Source: Lachnospiraceae bacterium M18-1
Lineage (GTDB): Bacteria; Bacillota; Clostridia; Lachnospirales; Lachnospiraceae
Assembly: GCA_000403295.2 (NCBI GenBank)
Contig: KE159611.1
Location: forward strand, 617,545-681,544
DNA: 64,000 nucleotides
Reading direction: 5' to 3'
Part shown: piece by piece, positions 45,532 through 53,920 of the stretch
Numbering within the stretch: the stretch's first letter is position 1
How the letters are laid out: every line of letters starts with the position of its first letter
Notes under the pieces: model-generated
Told to the model about the DNA's origin: nothing
The model's database searches: none
The model's input: the letters and a program-made list of their open reading frames with translations, nothing else
Program-made: the position numbers and the translations under genes

Positions 45532-46062
45532 ATGATCCAATACAGACCATTATCTGAACATGAACTCTGCCGGGAGCTGTTCCAGGATTTTATCCGGCAT
45601 CAGACCGTCACAAAATGCTGGCGTAAGGAAAAGAATGAATGGCTGATCAAAGACGCGCCTTTTATCGATAACTGGACAGAGAGCGATTATGATTTTCTGG
45701 TCTCCTGCCTGAAAAATACTTTGGCTTCCGGCGGCTTTGTATATGCGGCGTTTAGCGGCCGGTCTCTGAAAGGATTTGCCTCTGTCGAAGCCGGCTTGTT
45801 CGGCGGCGAACACAGATATCTCGACCTGACAAGCCTTCATGTCTCGGAAGATCTGCGCGGCTCTGGAATCGGGACAGCCCTTTTCTGCGCAGCCAAAGAA
45901 TGGGCCAGGAAAAACGGAGCGGAAAAATTATATATATCCGCCCATTCCGCTGTAGAAACCCAGGCATTTTATCAGAAGATGGGATGTGTCGATGCAAAAG
46001 AGATCCAGAAAAAGCACGTGGAGGCAGAGCCATTTGACCGCCAGCTGGAATGCAGGCTGTAG
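45532..46062 (+). CDS. GNAT-family N-acetyltransferase
   Basis: 176 aa with an AAAGGAG site. The acetyl-CoA-binding motif is RGSGIGTALFCAAKEWARKN (about 108-127), preceded by the strand DLTSLHVSEDL and followed by LYISAHSAVETQAFYQKMGC. The N-terminal part suggests a small-molecule or peptide acceptor, not identifiable from sequence. It may be co-transcribed with the response regulator gene 108 bases downstream. Confidence 0.88.
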   Translation: MIQYRPLSEHELCRELFQDFIRHQTVTKCWRKEKNEWLIKDAPFIDNWTESDYDFLVSCLKNTLASGGFVYAAFSGRSLKGFASVEAGLFGGEHRYLDLTSLHVSEDLRGSGIGTALFCAAKEWARKNGAEKLYISAHSAVETQAFYQKMGCVDAKEIQKKHVEAEPFDRQLECRL

Positions 46063-46170
46063 ACGGCTCCCGTTTGCCGCAAAGGACAGATGTATCCGCA
46101 GGCAGAACGCATCCGGCACGCTGCTCCGCGCAGCGGACTCCAGACAGCTCAAGCAAAGCGAGGTTTTCCT

Positions 46171-46839
46171 ATGGCAGCTATTTTGATCGCTGAAGATGAA
46201 AAAAATATGCAGGATATCATTGCAGAATATATGAAAAAAGGCGGCCACACCTGTCTGACCGCGGATGACGGGGTGGACGCCCTGATGCTGCTGAAGAGCA
46301 CCCCGGTGGATCTGCTGATCCTGGACATCATGATGCCCCATCTGGACGGCTTTTCCGTATGCCGGCTTGCCCGCGAGATGGGCAATACACCCGTGATCCT
46401 GCTGACCGCCAAAAGCAGTGAAGAGGACAAGCTAAAGGGCTACGAATACGGTGCCGACGATTATATGACAAAGCCTTTCAGCCCGAGAGTCCTTCTGGCA
46501 AAAGTCAACGCCCTTCTGCGCCGGACTTCCTGCGTTCCACTGAGCACCCTCTGCGCCGGAAAGACCGCGCTCCAGCCCGCCTCCCGCAAAGTCTATGTGG
46601 ACGGACAGGAGATCACACTGACCCACAAGGAATATGAACTGCTCCATTTTTTTATGTCAAACCCCGGGCAGATCTTCAGCCGGGACCAGCTTTTGAACCG
46701 GATCTGGGGCTATGAGTTTGAAGGGACCACACGCACGGTGGACGCCCACATTAAAAATCTCCGCCAAAAGCTGGGCAGCGAAGGCAAAAATATCATCACC
46801 CTGATCCGTTCCGGCTACAAATTTGAGGTGCCCTCATGA
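46171..46839 (+). CDS. OmpR/PhoB-family response regulator
   Basis: 222 aa from the ATG at 46171 (MAAILIAEDEKNMQ). The receiver domain has the acidic pair Glu8/Asp9, phosphorylated Asp52 in LILDIMMPHLDG and Lys101 in MTKPFSP. The C-terminal winged helix (about 125-222) has the RTVDAHIKNLRQKL recognition helix. It overlaps the kinase gene by 4 bases (ATGA). Its likely DNA target is the row of 11-bp repeats at 49293-49343 before the ABC operon. Confidence 0.92.
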   Translation: MAAILIAEDEKNMQDIIAEYMKKGGHTCLTADDGVDALMLLKSTPVDLLILDIMMPHLDGFSVCRLAREMGNTPVILLTAKSSEEDKLKGYEYGADDYMTKPFSPRVLLAKVNALLRRTSCVPLSTLCAGKTALQPASRKVYVDGQEITLTHKEYELLHFFMSNPGQIFSRDQLLNRIWGYEFEGTTRTVDAHIKNLRQKLGSEGKNIITLIRSGYKFEVPS

Positions 46840-47936
46840 ATCTGAAAAATTTATTTTCTTTCCATACGGTCCGCAAAAAAATCATCATAACCTCCAAACT
46901 GGCGGGTATGGTATTAATCGCGTCTTTTCTATTTTCCACACATGTATCCGACAATCCGGATGTATCTCTCCTGGTCTGGCTTGCATTCGTGATCCCTCTG
47001 GTCCTGACAGTCGATTTTCTGATGGGGCGTTTTATCTCCGACCCGATCTCCCGGCTGAACGAGACCGCCGGGCGGCTGGCAGATCTGGATTTCTCAGAAT
47101 CCTGCCGTCTCACCTCGGAGGATGAATTTGGCGGGCTATCCCGCAGCCTGAGCCGGATGTCCGAAAACCTGCAGGATACACTGGCCCGGCTGGAAAGCAC
47201 AAATACACAGCTGGAGCTCGCCAACTCCCGGCTTGCGGAAGATGTGGCGGAGAAGCAGCGGCTTCTCGCGGAGCGCAGAGATCTGGCCGACAGCCTGTCC
47301 CATGAAATGAAAACCCCTGTCGGAATCATCCGGGCCTATGCCGAAGGGATCCAGGATGAAACCGACGAAGCTCTGCGTCAGAAGTATGCAGACATCATCA
47401 TTTCCGAAACCGAACGCATGGGCAGTCTGATCACCACCCTGCTGGACCTGTCCGCATTAGAGAGCGGCGCATCCTCGCTGGTCATTGAGCAATTCGACTT
47501 TGTAGAATTTGTAGAAACTGCTGCAGGCCGGCTCCTGCCGGACCTTCCGGATGCCGATTTCCAATTCACCTACGAACTGCCCGAGCAGAAAATATATGTT
47601 AAAACAGACAAAAAGCGGATGGAGCAGGTCCTGGACAATCTGATCCTGAACGCCCGGAAAAATGTGTATCCGGGCGGAAGGTTAAGCCTGTCCCTGACAA
47701 TGCAGGGGGATCGTCTGCATTTCTCTATATTTAATGAAGGCAAACATATACCAGAAGAAGCATTACCCAAAATCTGGACAAGATTTTACCGGAATCAGAA
47801 TATTGATTATCAGGGATCCGGACTGGGACTGTCCATCGTCGCGCAGATCCTGTCCATGCAGGATCTGGAATACGGCGTGAAAAATATGCCCGGGGGCGTC
47901 CTGTTTTATTTCTCAATACCCGGCACATACCGCTGA
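46836..47936 (+). CDS. Intramembrane-sensing histidine kinase
   Basis: 366 aa. Two membrane helices (about 19-35 and 45-63) with only about ten residues between them leave almost no external sensor, the hallmark of intramembrane-sensing kinases. A HAMP-like segment and coiled coil (65-150) lead to the phosphorylated His156 in SLSHEMKTPVG, then the ATPase domain with DNLILNARKN, and GSGLGLSIV. Kinases of this type often respond through a partner ABC transporter to cell-wall-active antibiotics. The ABC operon about 1.4 kb downstream is a good candidate partner. Confidence 0.9.
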   Translation: MNLKNLFSFHTVRKKIIITSKLAGMVLIASFLFSTHVSDNPDVSLLVWLAFVIPLVLTVDFLMGRFISDPISRLNETAGRLADLDFSESCRLTSEDEFGGLSRSLSRMSENLQDTLARLESTNTQLELANSRLAEDVAEKQRLLAERRDLADSLSHEMKTPVGIIRAYAEGIQDETDEALRQKYADIIISETERMGSLITTLLDLSALESGASSLVIEQFDFVEFVETAAGRLLPDLPDADFQFTYELPEQKIYVKTDKKRMEQVLDNLILNARKNVYPGGRLSLSLTMQGDRLHFSIFNEGKHIPEEALPKIWTRFYRNQNIDYQGSGLGLSIVAQILSMQDLEYGVKNMPGGVLFYFSIPGTYR

Positions 47937-47947
47937 TACGAACTATT

Positions 47948-49144
47948 TTAACGCGGCTTCACCTGCGCTCCCTTGATCCGTTCTGCGCCAATTACCCCTG
48001 CCACCAGCAATACCGGAAATACCACTGCTGCCAGGATTCCTTTTTTCAGGTCGTCCGATGCCATGCTGGAAATATATCCCACAACCGTCGGACCGCCGGA
48101 GCATCCCAGGTCTCCCGCCAGAGCCAGCAGTGCGAACATGGCCGTCCCGCCGTTTTTGATCAGCGCGGACGCCTTGCTGAAGCTCCCGGGCCACATGATC
48201 CCCACAGACAGCCCGCAGATCGCACATCCTATAAGGGACAGCACCGGAGACGGTGAAAGGGAAATGCATAGATACGACAGCACGCAGAGTATCCCGCTTC
48301 CGGCCATAAACCGATTCAGATCGATCCTGTCTCCAAACTTTCCGTAGAACGCTCTTGCACTTCCCATCAGGACAGCAAAAGCCATAGGACCGGCCAGATC
48401 TCCCACAGTCTTGGTCACACCCAGCCCCCTCTCGGCAAAGGTAGACGCCCACTGGCTCACGGCCTGTTCGCTTGCTCCCGCGCACGTCATCATCAGCATC
48501 AGTACCCAGAACACTTTATTTCGGAACAGGTCTGCCATAGTCATTCCGGTCTCGCCCTCTTCCACAAGCGGCGCCATAGGTGTTTTTGCAAAAACAAATG
48601 CATTGGCCACCGGAACGATCATCCAGATGACCGTTAAAAGCTTCCAGTTTTCGATCCCAAATACCCGGAAAAACAGGGTGGAAAGAAGCACCACTCCCAC
48701 ATGCCCCCAGCAGTAGAAGGAATGGAGCAGGCTCATTGCCTTTTCCTTATTGTCCGTCGGGCAGCTCTCCACGATCGGGCTGACCAGCACCTCCAGCAGC
48801 CCGCCCCCCAGGGCATAGATCATCACCGAGATCAGGAGCCCCGCATAGGCGCTGGGCAGGATCTCCGGCAGCACGGCAAGCCCCAGCAGCCCCGCTGCTG
48901 AGAAGATATGGGCCAGCATGATGGAAACCCGGTATCCAATCTTGTCCACAAATCCCGCCGACAGAAGGTCCACAAGCAGCTGGATCCCGAAGTTAAACGT
49001 GATGAGTATGGTGATCTGGCTGAGCGGGATCTGGTAGGTGCTCTCAAAGGTCAAAAACAGCAGCGGGACAAAATTATTGATGATCGCCTGTACGACATAT
49101 CCCACAAAACATGCATAGATGGTTTTCTGATATTTTGCATTCAT
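47948..49144 (-). CDS. MFS transporter
   Basis: 398 aa from the ATG at 49144 (MNAKYQKTIYACFVGYVVQA), preceded by AAAAGGAG. About 12 membrane helices. The loop 2-3 motif reads SAGFVDKIGYRVSIM (about 62-76), a variant of the MFS motif A, and the second half has ARAFYGKFGDRIDLNRFM. The fold resembles sugar/fucose-type and YfkF-like permeases but the substrate cannot be named. It is convergent with the kinase gene and divergent from the ABC operon. Confidence 0.85.
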   Translation of the reverse strand: MNAKYQKTIYACFVGYVVQAIINNFVPLLFLTFESTYQIPLSQITILITFNFGIQLLVDLLSAGFVDKIGYRVSIMLAHIFSAAGLLGLAVLPEILPSAYAGLLISVMIYALGGGLLEVLVSPIVESCPTDNKEKAMSLLHSFYCWGHVGVVLLSTLFFRVFGIENWKLLTVIWMIVPVANAFVFAKTPMAPLVEEGETGMTMADLFRNKVFWVLMLMMTCAGASEQAVSQWASTFAERGLGVTKTVGDLAGPMAFAVLMGSARAFYGKFGDRIDLNRFMAGSGILCVLSYLCISLSPSPVLSLIGCAICGLSVGIMWPGSFSKASALIKNGGTAMFALLALAGDLGCSGGPTVVGYISSMASDDLKKGILAAVVFPVLLVAGVIGAERIKGAQVKPR

Positions 49145-49292
49145 AGCTGATTCTCCTTTTGCAGCAAACTTTCTGTTCTTATCTACTGTGTTCACTGCAG
49201 TCAATTTTTTACATTATATCATCATTTTCAACGAAGGCAATCGAATTTTTCACTTATTTGGGATCCGCCCTGCCCAAATATTTTCTAACGAT

Positions 49293-49357
49293 TTTACTTC
49301 TGCTTCACGCCGCCTTCACACGGATTTTACACCATGCCTTTACACTGTACCTATACA
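49293..49357 (+). promoter_or_regulatory. Phased direct repeats in the ABC operon promoter
   Basis: The words TTTAC, TTCAC, TTCAC, TTTAC and TTTAC start at 49293, 49304, 49315, 49326 and 49339: three steps of exactly 11 bases and one of 13. A -10-like TATACA lies at 49352-49357, with no good -35. Direct repeats at an 11-bp pitch are how OmpR/PhoB-type regulators bind tandem dimers, so this is probably an activator site for the regulator at 46171. Confidence 0.65.
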
Positions 49358-49383
49358 ACACAATTAAAAAGGAGGGACAACAC

Positions 49384-49536
49384 ATGTTTTTAGGATTGGA
49401 ATGGTACTGGTGGCTGGTGTTCGCGGCGATCCTGGCAGTTTCACTGCCGTTGAAGGTAAAGTTCTTAAAATGGTGGAGCAGGCGGACGCAGGAGAAAAAG
49501 AACGCCAAACGCGGAAAATGGGGGGATGAAGAATGA
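49384..49536 (+). CDS. Small membrane protein leading the ABC operon, 50 aa
   Basis: The ATG at 49384 follows AAGGAGGG. The 50-aa product MFLGLEWYWWLVFAAILAVS... has one hydrophobic helix (about 6-26) and a basic, charged tail (RRTQEKKNAKRGKWGDEE). Its stop overlaps the ATPase start (GAATGA), implying translational coupling. It may be an accessory subunit or leader of the transporter. No named family is recognised. Confidence 0.75.
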   Translation: MFLGLEWYWWLVFAAILAVSLPLKVKFLKWWSRRTQEKKNAKRGKWGDEE

Positions 49537-50273
49537 TTGAGGTAAAAAACCTGACCTTTTCCTATGGAAAAGACAAACAGGCCCTCCACGGCTTGAATTT
49601 TAAAGTCGGAAAGGGCGAGATCTTCGGGTTTTTGGGGCCCAATGGCTCTGGAAAGTCCACCACCCAGAAAATCCTGACCGGGATCCTGAAAGGCTACGGC
49701 GGTCAGGTTACCGTACTCGGAATGGATATCGCAGCAGTCCAGAGTCAGGAATTTTTCCGGCAGATCGGCGTACTTTTTGAATTTCCTTATCTGTATACCA
49801 ATCTGAGCGCCCTCGACAACCTGAACTATTTTTCCTCATTTTATCCCTCGGAAAATGTCCGGGATCCTGAGGAATTGCTGGATATGCTGGAATTTAAGCG
49901 CGGCTTTCTAAAAAAGCCTGTCGCTTCTTATTCTAAGGGGATGCGGCAGCGTGTCAGCATGGCGCGGGCGCTGATCAGTAATCCCAAGCTCTTATTCCTG
50001 GACGAACCCACCAGCGGACTGGATCCCTCCGGAGCCGTGCTGTTCCGGAAGATCATTGAAGAGGAACGTCAAAAAGGAACCACCGTTTTCCTCACCACCC
50101 ATAATATGGTGGATGCGGATCTGCTCTGCGACCGTGTTGCATTTCTTTCAAACGGACAGATCGCCGCCCTTGACACGCCCCGGAATCTGAAGGAGGAGAA
50201 CCGCAGCATCCATTCCCAGGAATCTACCCTGGAGGATGTTTTCATCCGGTACACAGGAAGGGGGCTGGATTAA
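49533..50273 (+). CDS. ABC transporter ATP-binding protein
   Basis: 246 aa. Walker A GPNGSGKSTTQ (about 35-45), Q-loop region EFPYLYTNLSALDNL, signature YSKGMRQRVSMARAL (about 133-147), Walker B LLFLDEPTSGLDPSG, and switch His in LTTHNM. This is the DRA/CcmA-type nucleotide-binding subunit typical of ABC-2 exporters for lantibiotics, daunorubicin-like drugs and lipids. It shares one base with the next gene (TAATG). Confidence 0.93.
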   Translation: MIEVKNLTFSYGKDKQALHGLNFKVGKGEIFGFLGPNGSGKSTTQKILTGILKGYGGQVTVLGMDIAAVQSQEFFRQIGVLFEFPYLYTNLSALDNLNYFSSFYPSENVRDPEELLDMLEFKRGFLKKPVASYSKGMRQRVSMARALISNPKLLFLDEPTSGLDPSGAVLFRKIIEEERQKGTTVFLTTHNMVDADLLCDRVAFLSNGQIAALDTPRNLKEENRSIHSQESTLEDVFIRYTGRGLD

Positions 50274-51382
50274 TGACAGGAATGTTTTTTACACTGCTGA
50301 AAAAGGATTTCCGGCTCATGCTGTCCGCCAGATTCTTTCTGCTGGCGGCCGGCTCGCTGGTACTCTATTCCTGCTATATTCATTTTGTGTACGTCAGCCT
50401 GGATGATAAAATGTATCCGGTGTATTGCTATGATCCGGCCGGCATCGGGGCTCAGGCTATAGACAGTATTACGGCTCAAGATTCAGGCCGCACACTGCCG
50501 CCCGTCAAAAATGTGAATACAAAAGAAGAATTGGCAGACGCCTGCAGTGACGGATATTCCATAGGGATCGACCTTTCTGAAAAAACGCCCCGGATCCGGA
50601 TGGTTTCCTGCGGAATTGATACGATCGACCATCTGCGGGCCGCCTACGCGGCATCCAGGATATCCGCTATCGGCGCTGACGGGGCTGTCCCGCTTCGGAA
50701 AGTGCTTCTGGATTCTGAGGATTCTCCCGCCAAAGCTGATCAGGCTGCCCCATCGAGCACAGGCGCCGCCCTCATCGGCAAAGACAGTAAGGAAATGAAA
50801 AACCGCCGCGAGATCACCGCCGAATTTTTATTCTTTGAACTGGCGGCGGTGGGATTTTTAGGGCTGGCTGCAATGCTGTTTAAGGAAAAGGACATGGGCG
50901 TCATCCGGATCCATGCCGTCATCCCGGTTCAGAGAAATGCCTTTATCCTGTCTAAACTGGGACTGATCCTGCTGAGTGACCTTGTTTTTTCCACGATGCT
51001 GACCTTGATCAATCTGGGGGCTGCCGAAGGGCTGGCAGTGCTCCCCGCAGTCCTCATGCAGGCCGGGATCCTCTCCCTGCTGATGGCTCTGGCCGGATTT
51101 TTCTGCGCCATCGCACTGCCGGATTTCAAGCAGTTTTCACTCCTGTATCTCGTACTGGCGGTATTTATCACCACCCCCGTATTCCTGGCAGGACAGACCG
51201 GCCTGGAGATCGGCTGGATAAAGTACCATCCCATGTACCATCTGTTTCTTGCCATGAAAAACGCATATTTCCGAAACCCAAATACCAGCCCTGTCTATTA
51301 TGCGGCCTGCGTATGCGCCGTCGCCCTGCTGTACCTCCTGGCCGGATGGGGGCTCCGGTGCGAGATGAAACGGGAAGGATAA
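50273..51382 (+). CDS. ABC-2-type permease, first subunit
   Basis: 369 aa. An N-terminal membrane helix (about 15-38), an external region (about 40-175) and five to six C-terminal helices (about 180-365), the ABC-2 layout. The start overlaps the ATPase stop by one base. Conserved cytoplasmic turn LFKEKDMGVIRIHAVIPVQR links it to exporters with EKE-type loops. The substrate is unknown. Confidence 0.82.
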   Translation: MTGMFFTLLKKDFRLMLSARFFLLAAGSLVLYSCYIHFVYVSLDDKMYPVYCYDPAGIGAQAIDSITAQDSGRTLPPVKNVNTKEELADACSDGYSIGIDLSEKTPRIRMVSCGIDTIDHLRAAYAASRISAIGADGAVPLRKVLLDSEDSPAKADQAAPSSTGAALIGKDSKEMKNRREITAEFLFFELAAVGFLGLAAMLFKEKDMGVIRIHAVIPVQRNAFILSKLGLILLSDLVFSTMLTLINLGAAEGLAVLPAVLMQAGILSLLMALAGFFCAIALPDFKQFSLLYLVLAVFITTPVFLAGQTGLEIGWIKYHPMYHLFLAMKNAYFRNPNTSPVYYAACVCAVALLYLLAGWGLRCEMKREG

Positions 51383-51433
51383 AAAAAGATAATTTGAAAA
51401 ATGATTTGACTTGAAAAGGAGGGATCATCCCCC

Positions 51434-52468
51434 ATGAACTGGAACGCCCTGAAATATCAATTAAAAGCAATTCGGCGCGACAAGCTGTGTATCCTGACAT
51501 TCTTGCTGCCCATCGCGGCCGGGCTGGCTCTGAATCTCTTATCAGATCTGAACCTGACCTCCGCGGCGGAACCTGCCTTCGGTATCCTGCAAAATGACCT
51601 GGCCCCTGAAGCCGTCTTATGGCTGCAGGTTCACGGCTCCGTCACTGCCTATGACACCATGGAAGATCTGGAATCTGCCGTCAGGGAGCCTTCCACCCAG
51701 ACCATCGGCGTCCTCTCTGACGGCCCCGGCCTCCAGGTATTCCGCTCCGGCGACGAGCTGACACGGACCGCTGTCACCGCAGACCTGCTCCCGCAGCTTT
51801 ACGCAGACCGCAGCCTGATGTCCCGGTATGAGATCACCCTGCTTCCGTCCGGGTCGGACAACAACATAATGAAACATCTGCTGATCGTGATCACCATGGT
51901 CACAGCCATGTTCATGGGCTGTACCTTCAATGCCATGAACATCATCAGCGAAAAAGAGGATGGGATCCTCTGCATCAATGAAATCCTTCCCCTGACAAAG
52001 TCTCAGTATGCCCTGCAGAAGATCCTCGTCGGCTTTATCGGCGGCGCCCTTTCCACTGCCGCCACCTCCCTCATCTGCATGAGGCTTTCCGCGCCGCAGA
52101 TCGCACCGCTGCTGCTCCTGATCATCCTGTCGGCATTTATTGCCGCCCTGACCGGACTGTTTATTGCAAGGTTCTCGAAAAACCTTATGGCAGGGATCGT
52201 GTACATCAAGATCATCATGATCCTCTTCCTGGCCCCGCCGGTCCTGTTTTACCTGCTCCTCCCGGCAGACGGCCTCCCCCATGCCCTGACATACCTGCTG
52301 CCGTCGAGCGCCACATTCTATGGCCTGATGAAGCTGCTGACCGGAAGCGGCAGCCTGGGAAAAGAACTGGCCGTTCTGGCAGTCCACTGCGCGGTCTGGT
52401 TTCTACTATATGTGTGCATGTCCGCAGGGTTCCGGAACGTAAGGGCCTGCTGCAGGCATCAGCATTGA
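51434..52468 (+). CDS. ABC-2-type permease, second subunit
   Basis: 344 aa with an AGGAGGG site. The architecture matches the preceding subunit: N-terminal helix (about 19-38), external part, then about six helices, with the turn MNIISEKEDGILCINEILPL typical of ABC-2 permeases. It probably pairs with the 50273-51382 subunit as a heterodimer. Ends the operon; no clear terminator seen before the convergent gene. Confidence 0.82.
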   Translation: MNWNALKYQLKAIRRDKLCILTFLLPIAAGLALNLLSDLNLTSAAEPAFGILQNDLAPEAVLWLQVHGSVTAYDTMEDLESAVREPSTQTIGVLSDGPGLQVFRSGDELTRTAVTADLLPQLYADRSLMSRYEITLLPSGSDNNIMKHLLIVITMVTAMFMGCTFNAMNIISEKEDGILCINEILPLTKSQYALQKILVGFIGGALSTAATSLICMRLSAPQIAPLLLLIILSAFIAALTGLFIARFSKNLMAGIVYIKIIMILFLAPPVLFYLLLPADGLPHALTYLLPSSATFYGLMKLLTGSGSLGKELAVLAVHCAVWFLLYVCMSAGFRNVRACCRHQH

Positions 52469-52540
52469 AAAACGGCTTTCTGCACATGGCGAAGCATCCG
52501 TATACCGAAACCGCTGTTTTTGTTATATGGATGCTTCTAT

Positions 52541-53125
52541 CTACAGCCCTCTCTTATATTCCATAATGATCTCCTCAATCCGTGTGTAATCCCGCTCAAA
52601 CAGTTCCTGGCTCACCTGCTTCTGCAATAATTCTCCTGGAACGCTAAGAAGGATTTTCTCTGTAACAAACTGCTTGCTCCGCTGCCGGTATCTGGGCAGA
52701 TGGTTCAGTTCCTGAATATGGGCCAGTTCCGGCCGCCACAGGAGACTCAGTTTTTTCTTCACATTGACCTTCGGGTTCTTCTTCGGCTTCCGCAAAATAT
52801 AAAAATCCGCTTCTCCGTTCACCTGCTCCACGGTGATGATCCCCCACCAGTCCGGGACATGCTCCTCAATATGCATAGCATGGCTGGTGCCTGCTGCCAC
52901 GTAATTATAGTCAAAATACTGATCATAGTCCTTCACCTGCCGCGTAAGCCTGGCATAGGTGTCCGCGTCGCTCTTGATCTCGATCCCCACAAGCGCGGAC
53001 GGCAGCACCATGACGATATCCGCCCGGGACCTCCCCATCTGTTTTTCTTCCAAAATCCTCATTTTTCCGTAATGCGCTTCCAGAAAATCAAAAAGAGGCT
53101 CACGGATGTCTTTATCATACAGCAT
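52541..53125 (-). CDS. sce7726-family PD-(D/E)XK-like protein
   Basis: 194 aa. The N-terminal half has the family pattern LYDKDIREPLFDFLEAHYGK, GRSRADIVMV and GIEIKSDADTYARL, where Asp of ADIV and the E-x-K of GIEIKSD form a nuclease-like site. The C-terminal helical part includes SLLWRPELAHIQELNH. Members occur in prophages and accessory regions; the role is unknown. It is convergent with the ABC operon. Confidence 0.82.
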   Translation of the reverse strand: MLYDKDIREPLFDFLEAHYGKMRILEEKQMGRSRADIVMVLPSALVGIEIKSDADTYARLTRQVKDYDQYFDYNYVAAGTSHAMHIEEHVPDWWGIITVEQVNGEADFYILRKPKKNPKVNVKKKLSLLWRPELAHIQELNHLPRYRQRSKQFVTEKILLSVPGELLQKQVSQELFERDYTRIEEIIMEYKRGL

Positions 53126-53291
53126 ATTTACACCTACCTGTTCCGCAGGGTCTCCGCCTTACATTCAAACCAAAACAGCGGGAATATTGTCATTGTATCA
53201 GCTGCGCATTCTATCGTCAATGGGCGTCCTGAATACCAGTTTTTGTGCAATGTGTCATATTTTTTACATTTTTATTGTCTATATTGCCGCA

Positions 53292-53320
53292 TTTACAATA
53301 ATTTATTTCTATGATACAAT
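53292..53320 (+). promoter_or_regulatory. Promoter of the nucleobase deaminase operon
   Basis: TTTACA (53292-53297) and TACAAT (53315-53320) with 17-base spacing. Confidence 0.6.
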
Positions 53321-53378
53321 TTTCTCAAGGTAATACCTATTACTTTTTAGATCATCAAAGAAAGGAATGAGATAAGCT

Positions 53379-53861
53379 ATGTATCAAGAACATGAATACT
53401 ATCTGAAACGCTGCATTGAGATTTCCAAGCACTCCCGTGAAACGGGCAATACCCCTTTCGGTGCGATCCTGGTGGATGCGGAGGGCAATATCCTGCTGGA
53501 GCAGGAGAATGTAGAGATCTCCTCTAAGAAATGTACCGGACATGCCGAGACCCAGCTGGTGGAACGGGCATCTGTCCTGTATGATAAGGATTTCTTATGG
53601 AACTGCACGCTGTACTCCACTGCAGAGCCCTGCGCGATGTGCTCCGGAGCTATCTACTGGGGAAATATCGGACGGGTTGTCTATGCCATGACAGAGCGGG
53701 AACTGCTTTCCCTGACCGGCTCCGATGAGCAGAATCCCACTTTCGACCTTCCCTGCAGAGAGGTCTTTGCGAAAGGGCAGAAGGACATCCAGGTTGTCGG
53801 GCCGTTCCCGGAGATTGCCCCGCTGGCCGCCGAAGTCCACAAGGGATACTGGAATAACTGA
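53379..53861 (+). CDS. Nucleoside/nucleobase deaminase (CDA fold)
   Basis: 160 aa. Zinc-binding motif His55-Ala-Glu57 in TGHAETQ and Cys85-x-x-Cys88 in EPCAMCSG, with the TPFGAILVDAEGN strand typical of guanine/cytosine deaminases of the CDA superfamily. It lies directly before a cytosine-type permease, which makes a free base such as cytosine, isocytosine or guanine a likely substrate; a tRNA role is less likely given the length and C-terminus. AAAGGAATG-type ribosome site upstream. Confidence 0.85.
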   Translation: MYQEHEYYLKRCIEISKHSRETGNTPFGAILVDAEGNILLEQENVEISSKKCTGHAETQLVERASVLYDKDFLWNCTLYSTAEPCAMCSGAIYWGNIGRVVYAMTERELLSLTGSDEQNPTFDLPCREVFAKGQKDIQVVGPFPEIAPLAAEVHKGYWNN

Positions 53862-53920
53862 TCGGGCTGGCTGAACAGGCTGTTTTGCCGATACACTGAT
53901 CCATACATAAGGAGATACCA

